From the NCBI GenBank assembly GCA_016200085.1, contig JACQFL010000018.1:1-48005 (forward strand): a stretch of 48,005 nucleotides of DNA. The letters run 5' to 3'. Within the stretch, counting starts at the first letter, position 1, and the number at the start of each line of letters is the position of its first letter. Under the pieces are notes generated by a model, which was not told the DNA's origin, did not search any database, and saw only the letters and a list, made by a program, of their open reading frames with translations. Below are positions 46,273 through 48,005 of the stretch, one piece after another. The position numbers were made by a program, and so were the translations under genes. The DNA is from Candidatus Rokuibacteriota bacterium. Lineage in GTDB: Bacteria; Methylomirabilota; Methylomirabilia; Rokubacteriales; CSP1-6.

Positions 46273-47604
46273 TCAGGCCTCCCGGGTGGCGGCCGCGATG
46301 GCATCGCCGAGGACGTCGACGACCTCGTCGATCTGGCCGGTCGTGATGCCAAGCGGCGGTCCGAGCATGACGAGATCGCCGGCGCCTTCCACTTGGCCGC
46401 CCGAGGCGTAAACGATGACGCCCCGGCGCAGCGCCTCGGCCTGGATCCGCTGGGCCATCCGCGCCGCGCGGGGATAGGGCTCGCGGGCGGCGCGGTCGCG
46501 CACGACCTCGACGGCGGCCATGAGCCCGATGCCGCGGACGTCACCCACGGCCGGCAGATCCACGAGCCCGCGCAGCCGCGCGAGCAGGTGCACGCCGGTG
46601 ACGCCCGCGCGCGCGACGAGGTCGTGGCGCTCCAGGTAGCGGAGCACCGCGAGCCCGACCGCGGCCACCACCGGGTGATGGCTGTAGGTGAAACCGTGGT
46701 GGAACCCGCCCGCATCCTGCACACGGTCGACGAGATCGCCCCGCGCCAGCACCGCGCCGCCGGGCAGGTACCCGCTCGTGAGGCCCTTGCCCGTGGTCAC
46801 GATGTCCGGGCGGACGCCGGCCCAGTGGTCCATGCCGAACCACCGGCCGGTGCGGCCGAGGCCGGTCATCACCTCGTCGGCGATGAAGAGCACGCCGAAG
46901 CGGTCGCACGTCTCGCGGATGCGCCGGTAGTAGTCGGCCGGCGGCACCACGGCGCCGGCGGAGGCGCCGATGACCGGCTCGGCGATGAAGGCCGCCACCG
47001 TCGCCGGCCCCTCGGCCTCGATGGTCGTGGCCAGCGCGTCGCAACACGCGAGCGAGCACACCTCGCCGCAGCCGGGCAGGCGGCAGCGATACGGGTACGG
47101 CGCCGGGATCGACGGCATGGCGGCGAGCATCGGCTCGAAGTCCGCGCGCATCGTCGGCCGCCCCGAGACCGCGAGCGCGCCCAGCGAGGCCCCGTGGTAC
47201 GACGGCCGCCGGAAGATCACCTTGACGCGCCCCGGCTCGCCCCGGGCGACGGCGATCTGCCGCGCGAGCTTGATCGCGGTCTCCGTGGCCTCCGAGCCTC
47301 CGGAGACCAGGAAGAGCCGCGCGTCGTCGAGGGGCACGCGCGCGGCGAGCGCGCGCGCCAGCGCCTCGACCGGCTCGGAGGTCAGCTCGGAGCCGTGGAC
47401 GTAGGCCAGGCGCGCGGCCTGGGCCGCCATCGCCTCGGCGATCTCGGCCACGCCGTGGCCGACGTTGACGACCAGCGCGCCGCCGGCGGCGTCGATGAGG
47501 CGCCGCCCGCGCTCGTCCCAGATGTGAACGCCCTCGGCGCGCACGGCCCGCGGGAACTCCCATCCGGGCCGCTGGCGGCGGAAGACCGACGAGTCAGGCG
47601 CCAT
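46273..47604 (-). CDS. Class III pyridoxal-phosphate aminotransferase
   Basis: A 443-residue fold-type I, class III aminotransferase. SGGSEATETAIKLAR and FRRPSYHGAS bind phosphate and cofactor, D243 in IADEVMTGLGRTG holds the pyridine nitrogen, and K273 in VTTGKGLTSGYLPGG is the Schiff-base lysine. Relatives use omega-amino acids, polyamines, taurine or beta-alanine; the substrate is not decided. Five cysteines (174, 179, 183, 187, 188) form a cluster in the middle; some relatives have a similar Cys-rich insert. ATG 47604 follows AAGGGGGTGA. A MOSC gene lies 20 bases upstream, the membrane protein 10 bases downstream. Confidence 0.92.
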   Translation of the reverse strand: MAPDSSVFRRQRPGWEFPRAVRAEGVHIWDERGRRLIDAAGGALVVNVGHGVAEIAEAMAAQAARLAYVHGSELTSEPVEALARALAARVPLDDARLFLVSGGSEATETAIKLARQIAVARGEPGRVKVIFRRPSYHGASLGALAVSGRPTMRADFEPMLAAMPSIPAPYPYRCRLPGCGEVCSLACCDALATTIEAEGPATVAAFIAEPVIGASAGAVVPPADYYRRIRETCDRFGVLFIADEVMTGLGRTGRWFGMDHWAGVRPDIVTTGKGLTSGYLPGGAVLARGDLVDRVQDAGGFHHGFTYSHHPVVAAVGLAVLRYLERHDLVARAGVTGVHLLARLRGLVDLPAVGDVRGIGLMAAVEVVRDRAAREPYPRAARMAQRIQAEALRRGVIVYASGGQVEGAGDLVMLGPPLGITTGQIDEVVDVLGDAIAAATREA

Positions 47605-47624
47605 CGCTCACCCCCTTCGCGCGG

Positions 47625-48005
47625 TCATGCGCCACCGGCGGCGGTCTCGGAGTCGCCGAGCAGCCGGACGGGGTCGCCCCGTTTCAGCGTGCCCGGGCGG
47701 AGGACGCGGGCGTACACGCGGCTCCAGCCGGGATGGCGCTTCTGCGAGACCCGGGCGAACTCCCGGTCACGGAACACCGGCCCGATGTTGAAGCACGGCG
47801 AGGTGTAGCGCGTGATCTCGAGCATGACGGTCTCGCCGAGGAGCAGGCGGCGGCCCGGCGTGACGAGGCCCCAGTCCAGGCCTTCGACGGTGACGTTCTC
47901 GCCGAGCGCGCCCGGCACGATGGAATGGCCCTCGGCCTGGAGCGCGTGGATCTGCTCGAGCGCGTAGAGGCAGACGGCGCGGTCGGGCCCCCCGTGGTGC
48001 TCGCT
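47625..48005 (-). CDS. MOSC domain protein, 5' end cut by window
   Basis: The last 126 residues of a MOSC-domain protein whose start lies beyond 48005. The frame is open to the window end and reads HHGGPDRAVCLYALEQIHAL, then PGALGENVTVEGLDW and the conserved cysteine in YTSPCFNIGPVFRD. MOSC proteins (YiiM-like) bind molybdenum cofactor or its sulfurated form and often reduce N-hydroxylated compounds. A GTG at 47918 is not the true start because conserved residues lie upstream. It leads the aminotransferase and membrane-protein genes. Confidence 0.88.
   Translation of the reverse strand, partial: SEHHGGPDRAVCLYALEQIHALQAEGHSIVPGALGENVTVEGLDWGLVTPGRRLLLGETVMLEITRYTSPCFNIGPVFRDREFARVSQKRHPGWSRVYARVLRPGTLKRGDPVRLLGDSETAAGGA

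Noticed and set aside
44553..46724. 723-codon form of the membrane protein starting inside the aminotransferase gene
   Set aside because: Residues before 46262 are a Ser/Arg-rich out-of-frame reading of the aminotransferase; ATG 46262 begins just before the first membrane helix.

Overview
The window is about 48 kb of very GC-rich bacterial DNA (C- or G-ending codons almost everywhere, many GTG starts, long meaningless open frames on the strand opposite real genes). It carries one nearly unbroken information-processing supercluster: the end of a tuf copy, rpmG, tRNA-Trp, secE-nusG, rplKAJL, rpoBC, rpsLG-fusA-tuf, the S10, spc and alpha operons with secY, adk, map and infA, ending at rplQ. Gene order, length and GC suit an uncultivated GC-rich lineage such as Rokubacteria/Methylomirabilota. 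That placement is an inference from style and content, not from a search.

Layout: 1-31607, all on +, is the transcription/translation block. Most genes abut or overlap by ATGA/GTGA, and the few intergenic gaps are filled by GC-rich hairpins or by copies of two dispersed hairpin repeat families. 31621-42733, all on -, is a compact run read from trxA through trpE, trpG, thiL, two CNNM/CorC-type membrane proteins, a small lipoprotein, a dienelactone-hydrolase-like protein, a hotdog thioesterase, a quinone-oxidoreductase-like protein, an enoyl-CoA hydratase and an acyl-CoA synthetase. A triple 77-bp tandem repeat sits before the hydratase. 42868-44220 on + is an NtrC-type response regulator without an adjacent kinase. 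44221-44552 is non-coding and holds a perfect 42-bp inverted repeat. 44553-48005 on - holds a MOSC-domain gene cut by the window end, a class III aminotransferase and a polytopic membrane protein of unknown function.

The most unusual feature is at 14993-16441. EF-Tu is joined in frame to ribosomal protein S10: the tuf stop codon, the intergenic space and the first 16 or so codons of rpsJ are absent. No free rpsJ is present here. The partial tuf copy at the window start has a normal stop and is identical to the fused copy over 142 nt, up to the exact joint. This is either a real EF-Tu::S10 protein or a mis-assembly/deletion, and it is the first thing to check. Other points worth a look are the hairpin repeats (one shows a compensatory base change), the 42-bp inverted repeat, low-complexity tails on several ribosomal proteins, and two genes (thioesterase, trpE) whose conserved N-termini lie upstream of any ATG/GTG/TTG start.

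Functionally the first 31.6 kb supplies RNA polymerase core, most ribosomal proteins, elongation and initiation factors and the Sec channel. The minus-strand genes combine redox (trxA), tryptophan and thiamine synthesis, membrane/ion maintenance and acyl-CoA or aromatic breakdown, probably co-transcribed because they are packed tightly rather than because they form one pathway.
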